Source: Roseimaritima sediminicola
Lineage (GTDB): Bacteria > Planctomycetota > Planctomycetia > Pirellulales > Pirellulaceae
Reading direction: 5' to 3'
NCBI RefSeq assembly: GCF_009618275.1
Contig: NZ_WIAD01000020.1
Location: 1-64,000 of the forward strand
Length of the DNA stretch: 64,000 nucleotides
Made by a program: the position numbers and the translations under genes. The notes under the pieces are model-generated. The model had not been told where the DNA came from and searched no databases. It saw nothing but the letters and a program-made list of their open reading frames with translations. How positions within the stretch are numbered: position 1 is the stretch's first letter; every line of letters starts with the position of its first letter. Shown here one piece after another: positions 8,441 to 17,987 of the stretch.

Positions 8441-8926
8441 ATGCACGATTCGGTCCCCATGACCCGCGAGGGGTACAACAAGATCAAGGCGGAGATGGAG
8501 CGTTTGGATTCGGTCGAGATGCCGAAGATCACCGAGAAGATCGCCGAGGCACGTGCAGAAGGCGATTTGAAGGAAAACGCCGAGTACCATGCCCAGCGTG
8601 AAAACCAAGGCATGCTGCAGCGCAAAATCGACGAGCTGAAGTTGAAGCTGGCGCGGGCCACGATCATCGATCCCTCCACCTTGCCCAAGGATGAGGTCGT
8701 CTTCGGGTGCACCGTCACGGTCGAGGACTTGGCCTATAGCGACGAAGAACAGTTCACGCTGGTCGGCGCCGGTGAAGAGGACTACGACGCGGGCAAAATC
8801 CTCGTGACCAGTCCCCTGGGACAAGGCTTGGTCGGCAAGAAGGTTGGCGAGACGGCCGAAATCGATGCCCCGGCCGGCAAAATGCGCTTCAAGATCCTGA
8901 AAATCGAATTCCTGGACGCCGAATGA
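8441..8926 (+). CDS. greA: Transcription elongation factor GreA
   Basis: 161 residues, against about 158 for typical GreA. GreA binds the secondary channel of RNA polymerase and stimulates cleavage of backtracked transcripts. The N-terminal coiled coil is visible from [16 protein letters not shown] to [11 protein letters not shown]. Its acidic tip is in [15 protein letters not shown], which supplies the conserved Asp/Glu for metal in the polymerase active site. The C-terminal FKBP-like globular half ends with [15 protein letters not shown] 8441 has AAGGATTATCC just upstream; the ATG at 8390 would add a non-homologous stretch. The stop overlaps the next gene's ATG (ATGA). Confidence 0.97.
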   Translation: MHDSVPMTREGYNKIKAEMERLDSVEMPKITEKIAEARAEGDLKENAEYHAQRENQGMLQRKIDELKLKLARATIIDPSTLPKDEVVFGCTVTVEDLAYSDEEQFTLVGAGEEDYDAGKILVTSPLGQGLVGKKVGETAEIDAPAGKMRFKILKIEFLDAE

Positions 8927-9624
8927 GCCAGACCGAGCCCGGCGGCCCAGCGGGCCCCGACGAAGATGCCGACGAGGGCGTGGGCTGGATGCCGGCGGTC
9001 CTGGCTTCGTGCCTGCTGCTGACGATCGCCATGTTCGTCTGCTGCGGCGTGTCGACCTACTTCCTGTTTCAACAGCGCGTCGAACTGGCGTCGCGGACGC
9101 TGCGCGGCCATACGATTCCGACCGTCGCCCAAAGCCAGCTCGACCCCGAAGAGAAACAGGCCGTCACGCGTCTGCTCGAACAGGTCGCCGACGACGCCGA
9201 GAGCGGACGGCTGGAAAACTGGCAGGCCAGTGGCGTGATGAACCGGCTGACTCGCATCCCGCTGCTCCAGTGGGGCGATCTGGAAGCGATCGAAACCCAC
9301 CTCGAAGCCGATCCGGAACTGGACGAGGCGGCCCGCGCCGGCGCGCTGAAGGATCTCTCGCGGCTGCGCCACGCCATCCTCCAAGGCACGGTAACCAGTT
9401 TCGACGTCAACGAAGTGTTGGCCCCGGTCCTGGTCGACGATGACTCGCTGCGCGGCCAACGGCTGATCACCGCCCCCGACACCGAAACGCTTCACGAAGT
9501 GGTCGTCCGCGCCCGACTGCTCGCCGATCGCGAGCAGGTGGCCGATCGGCAGATGCCCGCCGAATCGATCGTGCCGCTATTAGAGGCGGAGATCGAAGCC
9601 GGAAAAAGCGAAGGCGTGCGCTAG
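8923..9624 (+). CDS. Single-pass membrane protein coupled to greA
   Basis: 233 residues. An acidic N-terminal stretch ([11 protein letters not shown]) precedes one membrane span at about residues 23-50 ([20 protein letters not shown]). The remaining ~180 residues are helical, acidic and probably extracytoplasmic, with no recognised fold. Its ATG overlaps the greA stop by four bases, so it is probably translated with greA. No link between the functions is known. It ends seven bases from the convergent DUF1501 gene. Confidence 0.65.
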   Translation: MSQTEPGGPAGPDEDADEGVGWMPAVLASCLLLTIAMFVCCGVSTYFLFQQRVELASRTLRGHTIPTVAQSQLDPEEKQAVTRLLEQVADDAESGRLENWQASGVMNRLTRIPLLQWGDLEAIETHLEADPELDEAARAGALKDLSRLRHAILQGTVTSFDVNEVLAPVLVDDDSLRGQRLITAPDTETLHEVVVRARLLADREQVADRQMPAESIVPLLEAEIEAGKSEGVR

Positions 9625-9631
9625 GGACGTC

Positions 9632-11167
9632 TCACAGCAGAGCCCGCACGACGTGGGCTTGTTCCACGCCGGTCAGCTTTTGATCGAGTCCTTGGATGTT
9701 GAACGTCAAGCGTTGGTGGTCGATCCCCAAGCAGTGCAGGATGGTGGCATTCAGGTCGCGGATATGCACCGGATCTTCGGTGATCGAGAAGGAAAAATCA
9801 TCGGTGGCGCCGTGGGCAACGCCGCCCCGGATCCCGCCGCCGGCCAGCCACAGGCTGAAGCATTTGGCGTGGTGGTCGCGTCCGTAATTCTTCCGCGACA
9901 GCCCGCCTTGGGAATACACCGTACGACCGAATTCGCCGGCCCAGACCACCAGGGTGTCTTCCAACAAACCTCGCTGTTTGAGGTCCTCCAGCAGGCCGTG
10001 CATCGCGGCGTCGGTTTCCGCACACAGCTTGGGTAGGTCGCCGACCACGTTGCCGTGCACGTCCCAACCCCGCTTGTAAACCTGCGTAAACGGCACGCCG
10101 CGTTCGGCCAGCCGCCGAGCCATCAAACAGTTGTAGGCAAAGCTGCCCGGTTGTTTGGCTTGTTCGCCGTACAGTTTCCAAGTGTGCTCCGGTTCGTCGG
10201 AAAAGTCCGTCAGTTCCGGAACACTGGTTTGCATCCGGGCCGCCATCTCGTACTGGCTGATCCGCGACTGCGTTTCCGGGTCGCCAAATTCTTCAAAGGT
10301 GCGTTGATTCAACTGGGCAACCGCATCCAGCATGGTGCGGCGGACGCGGCGATCCATGCCCCGGGGATCCTGCAAGTACAGCACCGGATCCTTGGCCGAA
10401 CGCAACAGCACGCCGGCGTGCCGCGAGGACAGAAAGCCGCTGCCCCACAACCGCGAGTTGATCGGTTGCGGGTTGCCGACCGTGAACTTTGAATTCAGCA
10501 CCACAAAAGCGGGAAGGTTGTCGTTGGGGCTGCCCAGCCCGTAAGACATCCAGGCTCCCAGCGAGGGTTTGCCCGGGACCATGTTGCCGGTGTTCATCAA
10601 CAAAATGGCCGGTTCGTGGTTGATCGCATCGGTGTGCATCGAGTGGATTACGGCGATGTCGTCGACACTCTTGGCCATCGCCGGTTGCAACTCGCTGACC
10701 CAGCGGCCGCACTGGCCGTACCGCTTAAACGCCCACTGAGACGGCGCCACGGGAAACCGGGTTTGACCCGCCGTCATGCCGGTGGGCATGGCGGTGCCGC
10801 GGACCGATTCCGGCAAGTCTTTGTCATACCACCGGGCTAGGTCCGGTTTGTAATCCCACATGTCCATTTGCGGCGGACCGCCGGACATGAACAAGTAAAT
10901 CACGCGTTTGGCGGTGGGTGGAAAGTGCGGGCCGTCCAGAATGCCACCCCGCCGCTCGGCCGTCGCCGCTTGCCCGGTTGCACTTCCCAGCGTCCCGCCG
11001 CCCAACAGGGAAGCCAATGCCGCCCAGCCCAGGGCGGTGCCGCCGCGACCCAGGAAGTGCCGCCGCGTTGCCAACGTTTTCCATCGCTGTTTCAGTTCGG
11101 CGGGGATCGGCAGGTCACAGGGCGTCGGACCGCAGCCGAAATGGTCGGAGCATGGGGAGGGTTTCAT
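9632..11167 (-). CDS. DUF1501 protein, Tat-exported sulfatase-like
   Basis: 511 residues. A twin-arginine type signal is present at about residues 35-65: TRRHFLGRGGTALGWAALAS. The body matches DUF1501, an alkaline-phosphatase/sulfatase-superfamily group abundant in planctomycetes: VIYLFMSGGPPQMDMWDYKP near the N-terminus, VIHSMHTDAINHEPA, VPFTQVYKRGWDVHGN, and LVVWAGEFGRTVYSQGG with GRDHHAKCFS and the closing HCLGIDHQRLTF. These hold the His/Asp residues of the metal site. Such genes usually sit beside PSCyt1/DUF1549/DUF1553 genes, as here (72 bp downstream of one), which suggests a shared but still undefined role in the periplasm. Confidence 0.93.
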   Translation of the reverse strand: MKPSPCSDHFGCGPTPCDLPIPAELKQRWKTLATRRHFLGRGGTALGWAALASLLGGGTLGSATGQAATAERRGGILDGPHFPPTAKRVIYLFMSGGPPQMDMWDYKPDLARWYDKDLPESVRGTAMPTGMTAGQTRFPVAPSQWAFKRYGQCGRWVSELQPAMAKSVDDIAVIHSMHTDAINHEPAILLMNTGNMVPGKPSLGAWMSYGLGSPNDNLPAFVVLNSKFTVGNPQPINSRLWGSGFLSSRHAGVLLRSAKDPVLYLQDPRGMDRRVRRTMLDAVAQLNQRTFEEFGDPETQSRISQYEMAARMQTSVPELTDFSDEPEHTWKLYGEQAKQPGSFAYNCLMARRLAERGVPFTQVYKRGWDVHGNVVGDLPKLCAETDAAMHGLLEDLKQRGLLEDTLVVWAGEFGRTVYSQGGLSRKNYGRDHHAKCFSLWLAGGGIRGGVAHGATDDFSFSITEDPVHIRDLNATILHCLGIDHQRLTFNIQGLDQKLTGVEQAHVVRALL

Positions 11168-11239
11168 CGCGACGTATTACTTTGGAGGGTTAGCGGGAAG
11201 CAACCAGGCAGAGCCTAACGAAAGACCAGGGACGATTCA

Positions 11240-14200
11240 CTATTTGTTGAGGGCCGCATCGCTGTTCATCACCGTGGAGGCCATCATCATCCAGACGGCC
11301 AGTTCGGTGGCGTCGATCCCGTTCGACTTGGCCGCTGACTCGGCTTTGCCAAACGCCAGCACCTCCACCAGGTGCCGCCCCACGTTGGCCGAGTTATGAG
11401 TTTGGTTGACGCGGATGAAACGCACCTGCCGCGGTTCGAATTCGCAGCGGATCCCTGCGGCGGTAGACGGTCGCTGGTTGTCGCGGTGGTCGGCCACCAG
11501 ATCCCACTGTCGGCCGTCGAGCGAGGTTTCGACGGTGAAGCCATAGTGTCGCGAGTCGCCGAAGTAACCGACCACGACCACGCTGGCGACCTCGGTGGGC
11601 TGCTCCAGATCGACCTCCCACCAAGCCGGCTTGCCGCCGCTGGAATCCAGCGACCAGAAGCGGTTGGTGTCGCTGCGGAGGCCGTCGTTGGCCAGCGACG
11701 GCGGGTGTCCCCTCTGGTGCTCGGGACTTCGCGACGGTTTTCCGGTGGTCAAACTGGGCTGGTCGGCCATGGAAGGTTTCGCGGATTCACCGATCGAAAT
11801 CAGGGCTTCGGCATCGCCGGGACGCTCGGCAAAACTGGTGGTCAAACGCTCGAAGGCGGCCTGCAGGATTTTTTGGTCGGCGTCGGAAAAGGGCCGCGAC
11901 AACAGGACGCGGCCGAGGAAGTCGATGCGTTCTGTTGTGCTCGCCCCGCCCTCTCGGATCGCGCGTTCGCCCAGATGACGGGCGGCTTCCAGGTACTGCG
12001 GATCGTTCATCAGCACCAGGGCGGCCAGCGGGGTGTTGGTGCGTTGGCGGCGCACACAGGTGGCCGAGCGGTCGGTGGCATCGAAGACTTCCAGGTTGGG
12101 CATCGGCGCCATGCGTTTGACAAACGTGTAGAGGCTGCGGCGATACAGCTTGTCGCCGTGATCCTGTTGATAGATCCGCGTGTTGCTGCCGCCATAGCTG
12201 CCGGTTTCCCAGACGCCGGGCGGTTGATAGGGTTTGACGCTTTTTCCGCCCAGCTTTTCCACCAACAGCCCACTGGCCTGCAGGGCACTGTCGCGGAGCA
12301 TTTCGCCGTCCATGCGGAATCGCGGTCCGCGGCCCAGCAGACGGTTGTCCGCATCGCTGGCGGCCATATCGGCGGTGGCCACGGCCGACTGTTGGTAGGT
12401 GGCCGACATCACGATGGTTTTATAAAGCCGTTTGACCTGCCAGCCGCTGTCGACGAATTCCACCGCCAGCCAGTCCAGCAGTTCGCGGTGCGAGGGAGGT
12501 TCGCCGACGGTGCCGAAATCATCGCTGGTCGATACCAACCCCGTGCCAAACAATTCCTGCCAAACGCGATTGACGGTGACGCGAGCGGTCAGCGGGTTAT
12601 CGGGCGCGACGACCCACTCGGCCAGTCCCAGACGGTTGTGCGGGGCGTCCGGCGGCAGCGGCGGCAGGAACTGTGGCACGTCGGCCAGCACCCGTTCGGC
12701 GCGGGCGTTAAACACGCCGCGGCTGAGCACGTCGGCGTAGGCCAGCCCGGTTTTCTCGCGGCAGACCAGCGAAACCGCACCGCCGGCCGACAAACGTACG
12801 AGCTCGGCATCCAAGCCGGGCAACTTTTGTTTCAAAGCGATGGATTCCGCGTCCACGCTGTCAAAGAAATAGTCCTCCACGACCTTGCGCTCGTCCAGCG
12901 TCCAGGCGCCGGGTTGTTTGGCGGCGATGATCTCCGCGGCGTAGTCTTCACGCGGCAGCCGAGCGACTTCTTCGGCCGACAGTTCGCGGTCATAGATCCG
13001 CATGTCCTGGTAGGCGGTGGCCTGCATCGGATCGCCGTCGTGTCGCCGACCCAGCCACATCGGCGCCGCCGTGCGGATCGAACCGGTCAAGGCGTCGCGG
13101 ACGACTTTGGTTTTTTGCAGCAGACCATTGACGTAGATTTTGACTCCCGATGCTTTACCGGATCCATCGTAGGTGAAACACACATGAGACCAGCTGCCAC
13201 GGGGCAGCGTAACGTCGGGGTCGGTGCCCTCGTACGATCCTTCGGGCAGTCGGAAGGGGCTGCGGTATTCGGTCGTACCGACGGTCTCCAACGCGATCGC
13301 GTCGTGGGGCCATTGATGGACCAGTTGAACGTGCAGGGGACCGCCGGAGTAATACAGGTTCCAGCCTCGATGGTCGTCGGCGAGATCCATTTTGGCGATC
13401 AACGCCCCGGCTTTGGTGTTCCACGCTTTGCCGCCCGGTACGTTGCGCGGTTTGATCCAACCGCCGCAGGAAAACGCCTGGTCTTTTTCAAAGTCGCCGG
13501 TTTGGCCCAGATTGACGCGGGTGTTGGTGTCCAGCCGAAAGCTGGGCCACAAACAGGTGTCTTCGCCCCACAGTGGGTCGGGGCCGGTGGCGGTGAACGG
13601 GGGCGAATCGGTGGCCGCTGCCGAGTTATGCAACAGCGTCTTTGGCCGCTGCCAACTCTGGTAGTTTTCATCCAGTCGCAGACGCAGCTGCAGGCCTTTC
13701 TCGTCGACGGCCGCCGGGCGGTTGCCCGCTTGCAACCAGGTGTCGATCAACCGATCGGCGTTTTGCCGCCGCTGTTGCAGCCCACGCAGCACGTCGGCTT
13801 TTTGCGCCAACACTTTGTCGTACGCCGCGGCGTTGTCAGGTTGGGGGACGGTGACGTTGGGCGGCCAGTCGGCGCGGTCGTCGCAGGAAGCTTTTTCGGT
13901 CAGGTTGTTAAAGAACGCCGTCAGGGCGTAGAAGTCGCGTTGGCTGAGCGGATCGTACTTGTGATCGTGGCAAGCCGCACAGCCGGTGGTCAGGCCTAGG
14001 TATACGGCTCCGAACATCTCGGTGCGTTCGCGAGCCAGGTTGACTTTCAATTCTTCGATGATCGTGCCGCCTTCGCCGGTGGCGATGCCACAACGAACCA
14101 GCCCGGTGGCCACGATTTGATCGAGCCGTTCAGGAGGCAACAGATCGCCGGCCAATTGTTCCCGCGTGAATTGATCGTAGGGCATGTCGTCGTTGAACGC

Positions 14201-15004
14201 GCGGATCACATAGTCGCGATACGGCCAGCGGCTCTGGTAGTTGTCGACATGCAAGCCCTGGGTGTCACCGTAGCGAGCGTAATCCATCCAGTATCGGGCC
14301 CGGTGTTCACCGTAACGGGGCGAAGCCAACAGACGGTCGACGGCATTTTCATAGGCCGCGGGCGAAGGGTCCGAAACGAACGCGTCGACTTCCGCTGGCG
14401 TGGGCAACAAGCCGGTCAGGTCCAGGGTGACGCGTCGCAGCAGATCGGCGGGGCGAGCCGGCGGGTTGGGCGCCTCGTGCCGCGCTTCCAATGCGGCGAG
14501 CACCAACCGGTCGATGGGGTTTCGGCCCCAATCCGACTCGGACACTTCGGGCAGGGGCGGTCGCCGGGCAGGCACAAACGCCCAGTGTTCTCCCCACGCT
14601 GCCCCTTCGGCGATCCAACGACGCAGCAATTCGATCTGTTCGGCCGGCAGTCGCTCGCCATTCTCACTGGGCGGCATCACTTCGCCGGGATCATGAGCAC
14701 GGACGCGAGAGAGCAACAGGCTTTCCTCTGGTTTGCCCGCGACGATGACCGGGGCGTCATCACGATCGACGAATACTCCGTCGTAGGTGTCCAGCCGCAG
14801 ATCGGCTTCGCGATGCGCTTCGTCGGGGCCGTGACAGGCGAAGCAATTGGCCGACAGGATCGGCCGAATGTCGCGGTTGAAATCCACGGTGCGCGGATCG
14901 GAACCATCGGCGGTGGCGGACAGGCTGCACAGCGTCAGGCCCAGAGCAGCCAGGAAGCGACAAACGCGGAGGCCCGGGGGGCCAACGGAAGCAGGGTGGG
15001 ACAT
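11240..15004 (-). CDS. PSCyt1-DUF1549-LamG-DUF1553 protein with F5/8C insert
   Basis: 1,254 residues, with a signal peptide (LAALGLTLCSLSATADG). Domains in order: a planctomycete cytochrome c (PSCyt1) at ~40-110 with a heme site CFACHGPDEAHREADL; DUF1549 at ~165-380 with RYWMDYARYGDTQG and a second heme-type site CAACHDHKYDPLSQRDFYA; a LamG/concanavalin-like domain at ~500-650 (FSCGGWIKP, GSWSHVCFTYDGSGKASGV); DUF1553 from ~760 (NPLTARVTVNRVWQELFG). Near 1,105-1,215 there is a discoidin (F5/8 C)-like module: AWWEVDLEQPTEVASVVV and SLDGRQWDLVADHRD. It splits the last helix of DUF1553 (ATELAVWMMMASTVMNSD) from the rest. Probably periplasmic, with carbohydrate-binding-like modules suggesting polysaccharide targets; the reaction is not known. 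Confidence 0.92.
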   Translation of the reverse strand: MSHPASVGPPGLRVCRFLAALGLTLCSLSATADGSDPRTVDFNRDIRPILSANCFACHGPDEAHREADLRLDTYDGVFVDRDDAPVIVAGKPEESLLLSRVRAHDPGEVMPPSENGERLPAEQIELLRRWIAEGAAWGEHWAFVPARRPPLPEVSESDWGRNPIDRLVLAALEARHEAPNPPARPADLLRRVTLDLTGLLPTPAEVDAFVSDPSPAAYENAVDRLLASPRYGEHRARYWMDYARYGDTQGLHVDNYQSRWPYRDYVIRAFNDDMPYDQFTREQLAGDLLPPERLDQIVATGLVRCGIATGEGGTIIEELKVNLARERTEMFGAVYLGLTTGCAACHDHKYDPLSQRDFYALTAFFNNLTEKASCDDRADWPPNVTVPQPDNAAAYDKVLAQKADVLRGLQQRRQNADRLIDTWLQAGNRPAAVDEKGLQLRLRLDENYQSWQRPKTLLHNSAAATDSPPFTATGPDPLWGEDTCLWPSFRLDTNTRVNLGQTGDFEKDQAFSCGGWIKPRNVPGGKAWNTKAGALIAKMDLADDHRGWNLYYSGGPLHVQLVHQWPHDAIALETVGTTEYRSPFRLPEGSYEGTDPDVTLPRGSWSHVCFTYDGSGKASGVKIYVNGLLQKTKVVRDALTGSIRTAAPMWLGRRHDGDPMQATAYQDMRIYDRELSAEEVARLPREDYAAEIIAAKQPGAWTLDERKVVEDYFFDSVDAESIALKQKLPGLDAELVRLSAGGAVSLVCREKTGLAYADVLSRGVFNARAERVLADVPQFLPPLPPDAPHNRLGLAEWVVAPDNPLTARVTVNRVWQELFGTGLVSTSDDFGTVGEPPSHRELLDWLAVEFVDSGWQVKRLYKTIVMSATYQQSAVATADMAASDADNRLLGRGPRFRMDGEMLRDSALQASGLLVEKLGGKSVKPYQPPGVWETGSYGGSNTRIYQQDHGDKLYRRSLYTFVKRMAPMPNLEVFDATDRSATCVRRQRTNTPLAALVLMNDPQYLEAARHLGERAIREGGASTTERIDFLGRVLLSRPFSDADQKILQAAFERLTTSFAERPGDAEALISIGESAKPSMADQPSLTTGKPSRSPEHQRGHPPSLANDGLRSDTNRFWSLDSSGGKPAWWEVDLEQPTEVASVVVVGYFGDSRHYGFTVETSLDGRQWDLVADHRDNQRPSTAAGIRCEFEPRQVRFIRVNQTHNSANVGRHLVEVLAFGKAESAAKSNGIDATELAVWMMMASTVMNSDAALNK

Positions 15005-15208
15005 GCGCAGTGCGGCGAACGGGAAGCGAGTGAAGGCGAGTGGTCTATCTTAACCGATCTGGCGACTCGCCTCAGTCCCGTCAGCCGCCTGCCAGCGCAT
15101 GAATTGCCCTTGTGGCTGACATCTCTTCCTGCCCGGCGAAGCCTTTTCCGACGATCAGCCCCGCCCTGCGGGCTGGCGAGTCCTTGCGCTCAGCACCCGG
15201 GGACTCAC

Positions 15209-15326
15209 CGGCCTGTCGATTTAATGAGCCGTTTAGGCGATAGCCTCGGTTTTGTCACCGCAGAACCGGGGCTATCGCCCACACGGCTCACATCAGCAAT
15301 GCGTTTTCAAATAAATCGACAGGCCG
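15209..15326 (+). repeat. 118-bp inverted-repeat element, copy A
   Basis: Perfect 15-bp terminal inverted repeats (CGGCCTGTCGATTTA and its complement) bound a 118-bp unit. Inside, a second inverted pair is visible: GAGCCGTTTAGGCGATAGCC and GGCTATCGCCCACACGGCTC. An asymmetric arm, CAATGCGTTTTCAAA, marks the right side. Other copies are at 32489-32606 (reverse orientation) and 50212-50329 (same orientation). Confidence 0.9.
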
Positions 15327-15331
15327 TCACG

Positions 15332-15494
15332 TCCCCGGCAGGGGCTGTGCCGCCCTTCGGGCTGAGAGCCCGTGTGCGGGTTGTCCGCTCGGACACCAAG
15401 AGTTGGCTCGGCAGCGGCCTCCAAGCAATCCATGCCGCAATAATTCCGCCCGACCGCCGGACCAGCCCGCAGGGCGACACAGCCCCTGCCGGCG
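15332..15494. repeat. Inverted pair of GGCAGGGGCTGTGYCGC repeats
   Basis: A copy reading CCCCGGCAGGGGCTGTGCCG then CCCTTCGGGCT is at 15332-15363. Its reverse complement relative, AGCCCGCAGGGCGACACAGC then CCCTGCCGG, is at 15464-15494. Together they form a hairpin with about 100 bases between the arms. The family recurs at 50057-50086 and 50336-50359. The first copy starts six bases after the 118-bp element, and the same order is kept near 50.3 kb. Confidence 0.75.
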
Positions 15495-15693
15495 GGGTGA
15501 CCCGCCGGTTCGCAGCTCTCCAAGCAAGCAAAAGCCCCGGAGGGGCGACAGAGGTGCGCGCAAGCTGGATCGCCCTGCGGGTTAGCAAGTCCTTACGCTC
15601 AGCAACCGAAAAAACGCTTTCGCGCTCGACTAGCAGCGGGAGCCGTATAAGGTAGTCCTTCGCATACGGATCTGTGCCGCAGTCGTCCCTACC

Positions 15694-15945
15694 GGCCTGA
15701 CCCCGGCGCAGCCTTCCCCCCACTCGCTGACGCTCGCGGCGCCGCGGGGGAGAGGGGTTGGGGGTGAGGGGGACCAGCAGAGCAGCACCACCTCCGACTT
15801 TCGCTGTGATGGGGGAATCGGAAAGGCGTACGCAAACGGTCATTCCGTTGCACCTGAGCCCCCTCACCCCCGGCCCCTCTCCCACCACTGCTTCACTCGC
15901 TGACGCTCGCGGCGCCGCGGGGGAGAGGGGAGAAAATGTTGCATT
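15694..15945. repeat. G-rich palindromic repeats (GGGGGAGAGGGG family), two copies
   Basis: Copy one at about 15715-15772 holds CCCCACTCGCTGACGCTCGC then CGCGGGGGAGAGGGGTTGGG. Copy two at about 15857-15936 begins CCCCTCACCCCCGGCCCC and ends GGGGGAGAGGGGAGAAAA, again with TCACTCGCTGACGCTCGC at the centre. The left window edge (1-80) is a third member with a different centre. A single GGCCTGACCCCGGCGCAGCC unit at 15694-15717 is shared with the tandem repeat at 16074. Confidence 0.75.
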
Positions 15946-16011
15946 CTACCGCTCCGAGCTCTACATGAATTCCGCCGGAGTCAGCGGCCAAGCGAGTCGT
16001 TTCGCGAGGGT

Positions 16012-16129
16012 CAGGCCTTATGTTCGGTATTCGATAATGTACGTCTGCTTGGCCACTGTTGTGAACACCGAACACAAGGCCTGACCCCGGCGCAGCCTTC
16101 CACAAGGCCTGACCCCGGCGCAGCCTTCC
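16012..16129. repeat. 18-bp inverted repeat plus 28-bp tandem repeat
   Basis: TCAGGCCTTATGTTCGGT at 16012-16029 pairs with ACCGAACACAAGGCCTGA near 16067-16084 with one mismatch. The right arm runs into two perfect 28-bp tandem copies (16074-16101 and 16102-16129) beginning ACAAGGCCTGACCCCGGCGC. A further partial copy is at 15694. No gene is affected. Confidence 0.8.
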
Positions 16130-16268
16130 ACCAAACAAACGCTCCGCCAATCCGAGGACCTCCGCTTCCATGAAGTTTGATTGTCGAGGTTGTGGTCAAG
16201 TCCGCCCCTACCAACGCACGAATTGCCCTTGTCGCGGACTCCCCCGCTAGGGTAATTCGATCCGAGAT

Positions 16269-17987
16269 ATGACGGACTACTGTTGCAATCGAAGGGGCAC
16301 GGTCCCGCTGCGTCTATTGGCCTTGGTGCTAGCTGTTTGCGCCTGCGCGGTGCTGTGCAGCTGCGCAAAACGCGAGCCGATCGGTAAATTTACCCACCAA
16401 CCGCTGCCGGAGTTTTCCGAGAGCGGACTGGTCCGCGCGGCCGATCACTGGTGGATCGCGTTCGGGGACCCGGAGCTGAACACCCGCGTCCAGCAAGCGT
16501 TTGACAATAATTACGACCTGGCCAGCGCCCTGCAGCGCGTCGTCGCCTCCCGAGCGGTCGCTCGGCGGCAGGCTTCGGATTTCTTCGCCGACGTCAACGG
16601 CGTGGTGACACACCAAAGCATCTTCGGGCCCGAAGAGGACCGTTATCCCACCGTTATCGGGCTCGACGCCGCCTATCAGGTCGACCTCTGGGGTCGGATC
16701 GAATCGCAGGTGGCCGCCGAACGGTTTCGCGCCGCAGCCACGTACGCTGATTATCAAGCCGTCGCGCTCACGCTGTCGGCCGAGGTCGCCCGGACGTGGT
16801 TTGCCCTGATCGAAGCCCGCGCCCAACTAGAGCTGCTGGACGCTCAGATCGAGACCAACCGCACAGGCGTCGAGTCGCAGGAGGACCGTTTTGGGCTGGG
16901 GCTGGTCGGCAGTGCGGACGTGCTGCGGCAACGTCAATTGCTGCAGGCCACGCTGGAACAGTACACCGTGGTGCAGTCGCAGGTGGAAACGCTCGAGCAT
17001 CAGATGAGCGTGTTATTGGGCGAGCTGCCGCAGACGGCCAGCTACGATCCCGGTACCGATCTGCCGGCGATGCCTCCCCTGCCCGCCGCGGGCGTGCCCG
17101 CGGAACTGCTCCAGCGGCGGCCGGATGTGCGGCGTGACTATCTGGCTTTCGTGGCCGCCAACCACGATCTGGCGGCTGCGGTCAGCGACCAATTCCCACG
17201 CCTGAACCTGACCGGATCGGTCGAGAATCTTTCGGATAGCCCGGAAACGTTGTTTCGCGACTGGTTTGTCTCGATCGGCGGCCAGCTGATCGCCCCGCTG
17301 TTGGACGGCGGGCAGAGACGGGCCGAGGTGGATCGGTCCGCCGCGGTCGCTCGACAGTTGTTCAATCAGTACGGCCAGACGATGCTGGTCGCATTTCAGG
17401 AAGTCGAAGACGCGCTCGCCCAGGAACGGTATCAGCGGGAGCGGCTGGAGTATCTGGAAAAACAGGTCGAGCTGGCCTATCAGTCGACCTTGCAGCTCCG
17501 CGAGCAGTACCTGATCGGCGACGAAGATTATCTGGCCGTGTTGACCGCGATCACCGGCTGGCAGCGTCTGCAGCGAGAAACTTTATCGGCGCAATTGGAT
17601 CTGCGGCTGATCCGGATTTCGTTATACTTAGCCCTAGCCGGGGGAATCGATCCGCGGGCGACAGTCATCACGACGGTCGACACGGGCCCCGGCGACGCCC
17701 GCGCCGATCATCCCGCCGCCGACAACGACCCCGCCGACTCCGACCCCGCCGACAACGACCCCGCCGACAACGACCCCGCCAACAACGACCCCCAGCAACC
17801 CTTCACGGCGCCGCCCTCGCGTATTCCGGTGCCCGAGGAGCTGCCGCTGGGGCCGGCGCGTCCGGATGCGGTGGACGCCACCGGCGCGATGTCGCCGCCG
17901 GCCGTTCGGTTGATTCCGGACGATCCTACCTTCATGCAAGCCATTCCGTTGCCCGACTATGCCTCGATCGTCTCCGACCCTGACTGA
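16269..17987 (+). CDS. RND efflux outer-membrane factor (TolC/NodT family lipoprotein)
   Basis: 572 residues. This is the outer-membrane channel of the tripartite pump encoded with the next two genes. A lipoprotein-type signal ends near Cys30-Cys32 ([15 protein letters not shown]). Family marks follow: [59 protein letters not shown], and the second repeat [17 protein letters not shown], with [19 protein letters not shown] in the C-terminal half. After the channel ends near residue 465, a tail of tandem DNDPA-type repeats (17721-17793, 15-bp units) and a proline-rich stretch extends it by about 100 residues. It overlaps the downstream gene by 29 bp. Confidence 0.93.
   Translation: MTDYCCNRRGTVPLRLLALVLAVCACAVLCSCAKREPIGKFTHQPLPEFSESGLVRAADHWWIAFGDPELNTRVQQAFDNNYDLASALQRVVASRAVARRQASDFFADVNGVVTHQSIFGPEEDRYPTVIGLDAAYQVDLWGRIESQVAAERFRAAATYADYQAVALTLSAEVARTWFALIEARAQLELLDAQIETNRTGVESQEDRFGLGLVGSADVLRQRQLLQATLEQYTVVQSQVETLEHQMSVLLGELPQTASYDPGTDLPAMPPLPAAGVPAELLQRRPDVRRDYLAFVAANHDLAAAVSDQFPRLNLTGSVENLSDSPETLFRDWFVSIGGQLIAPLLDGGQRRAEVDRSAAVARQLFNQYGQTMLVAFQEVEDALAQERYQRERLEYLEKQVELAYQSTLQLREQYLIGDEDYLAVLTAITGWQRLQRETLSAQLDLRLIRISLYLALAGGIDPRATVITTVDTGPGDARADHPAADNDPADSDPADNDPADNDPANNDPQQPFTAPPSRIPVPEELPLGPARPDAVDATGAMSPPAVRLIPDDPTFMQAIPLPDYASIVSDPD
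17721..17793 (+). repeat. 15-bp tandem repeats coding DNDPA units
   Basis: Nearly five 15-bp units (GACAACGACCCCGCC and a GACTCC variant) lie inside the C-terminal tail of the outer-membrane efflux gene. They encode an acidic, proline-rich linker. The number of units is likely to vary between strains by slippage. Confidence 0.8.

Larger units (their letters stand above)
15005..16268. other. Gene-free spacer dense in dispersed repeats
   Basis: About 1.26 kb with no supported gene. Long reading frames here run through repeats and have no protein-like composition. The content is: the 118-bp element at 15209-15326; an inverted pair of GGCAGGGGCTGTG-type repeats at 15332-15494; two G-rich palindromes near 15715-15772 and 15857-15936; and a hairpin plus tandem repeat at 16012-16129. 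The spacer separates the divergent DUF1549/DUF1553 gene and the RND efflux operon, so promoters for both must lie at its ends. Confidence 0.8.

Noticed and set aside
11372-13999. 875-codon plus-strand frame opposite the DUF1549/DUF1553 gene
   Set aside because: Antisense shadow; the other strand has heme sites and recognised domains throughout.
14117-15655. Plus-strand frame running from the DUF1549 gene into the repeat spacer
   Set aside because: First half is antisense to a real gene and second half is repeat sequence; no ribosome site.
15307-15888. Minus-strand frame in the repeat spacer
   Set aside because: Encoded entirely by palindromic repeats; composition not protein-like.
15005-16268. 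CRISPR array or integron-like cassette array
   Set aside because: Repeats are of different families, palindromic and irregularly spaced, with no cas genes, integrase or regular spacers.
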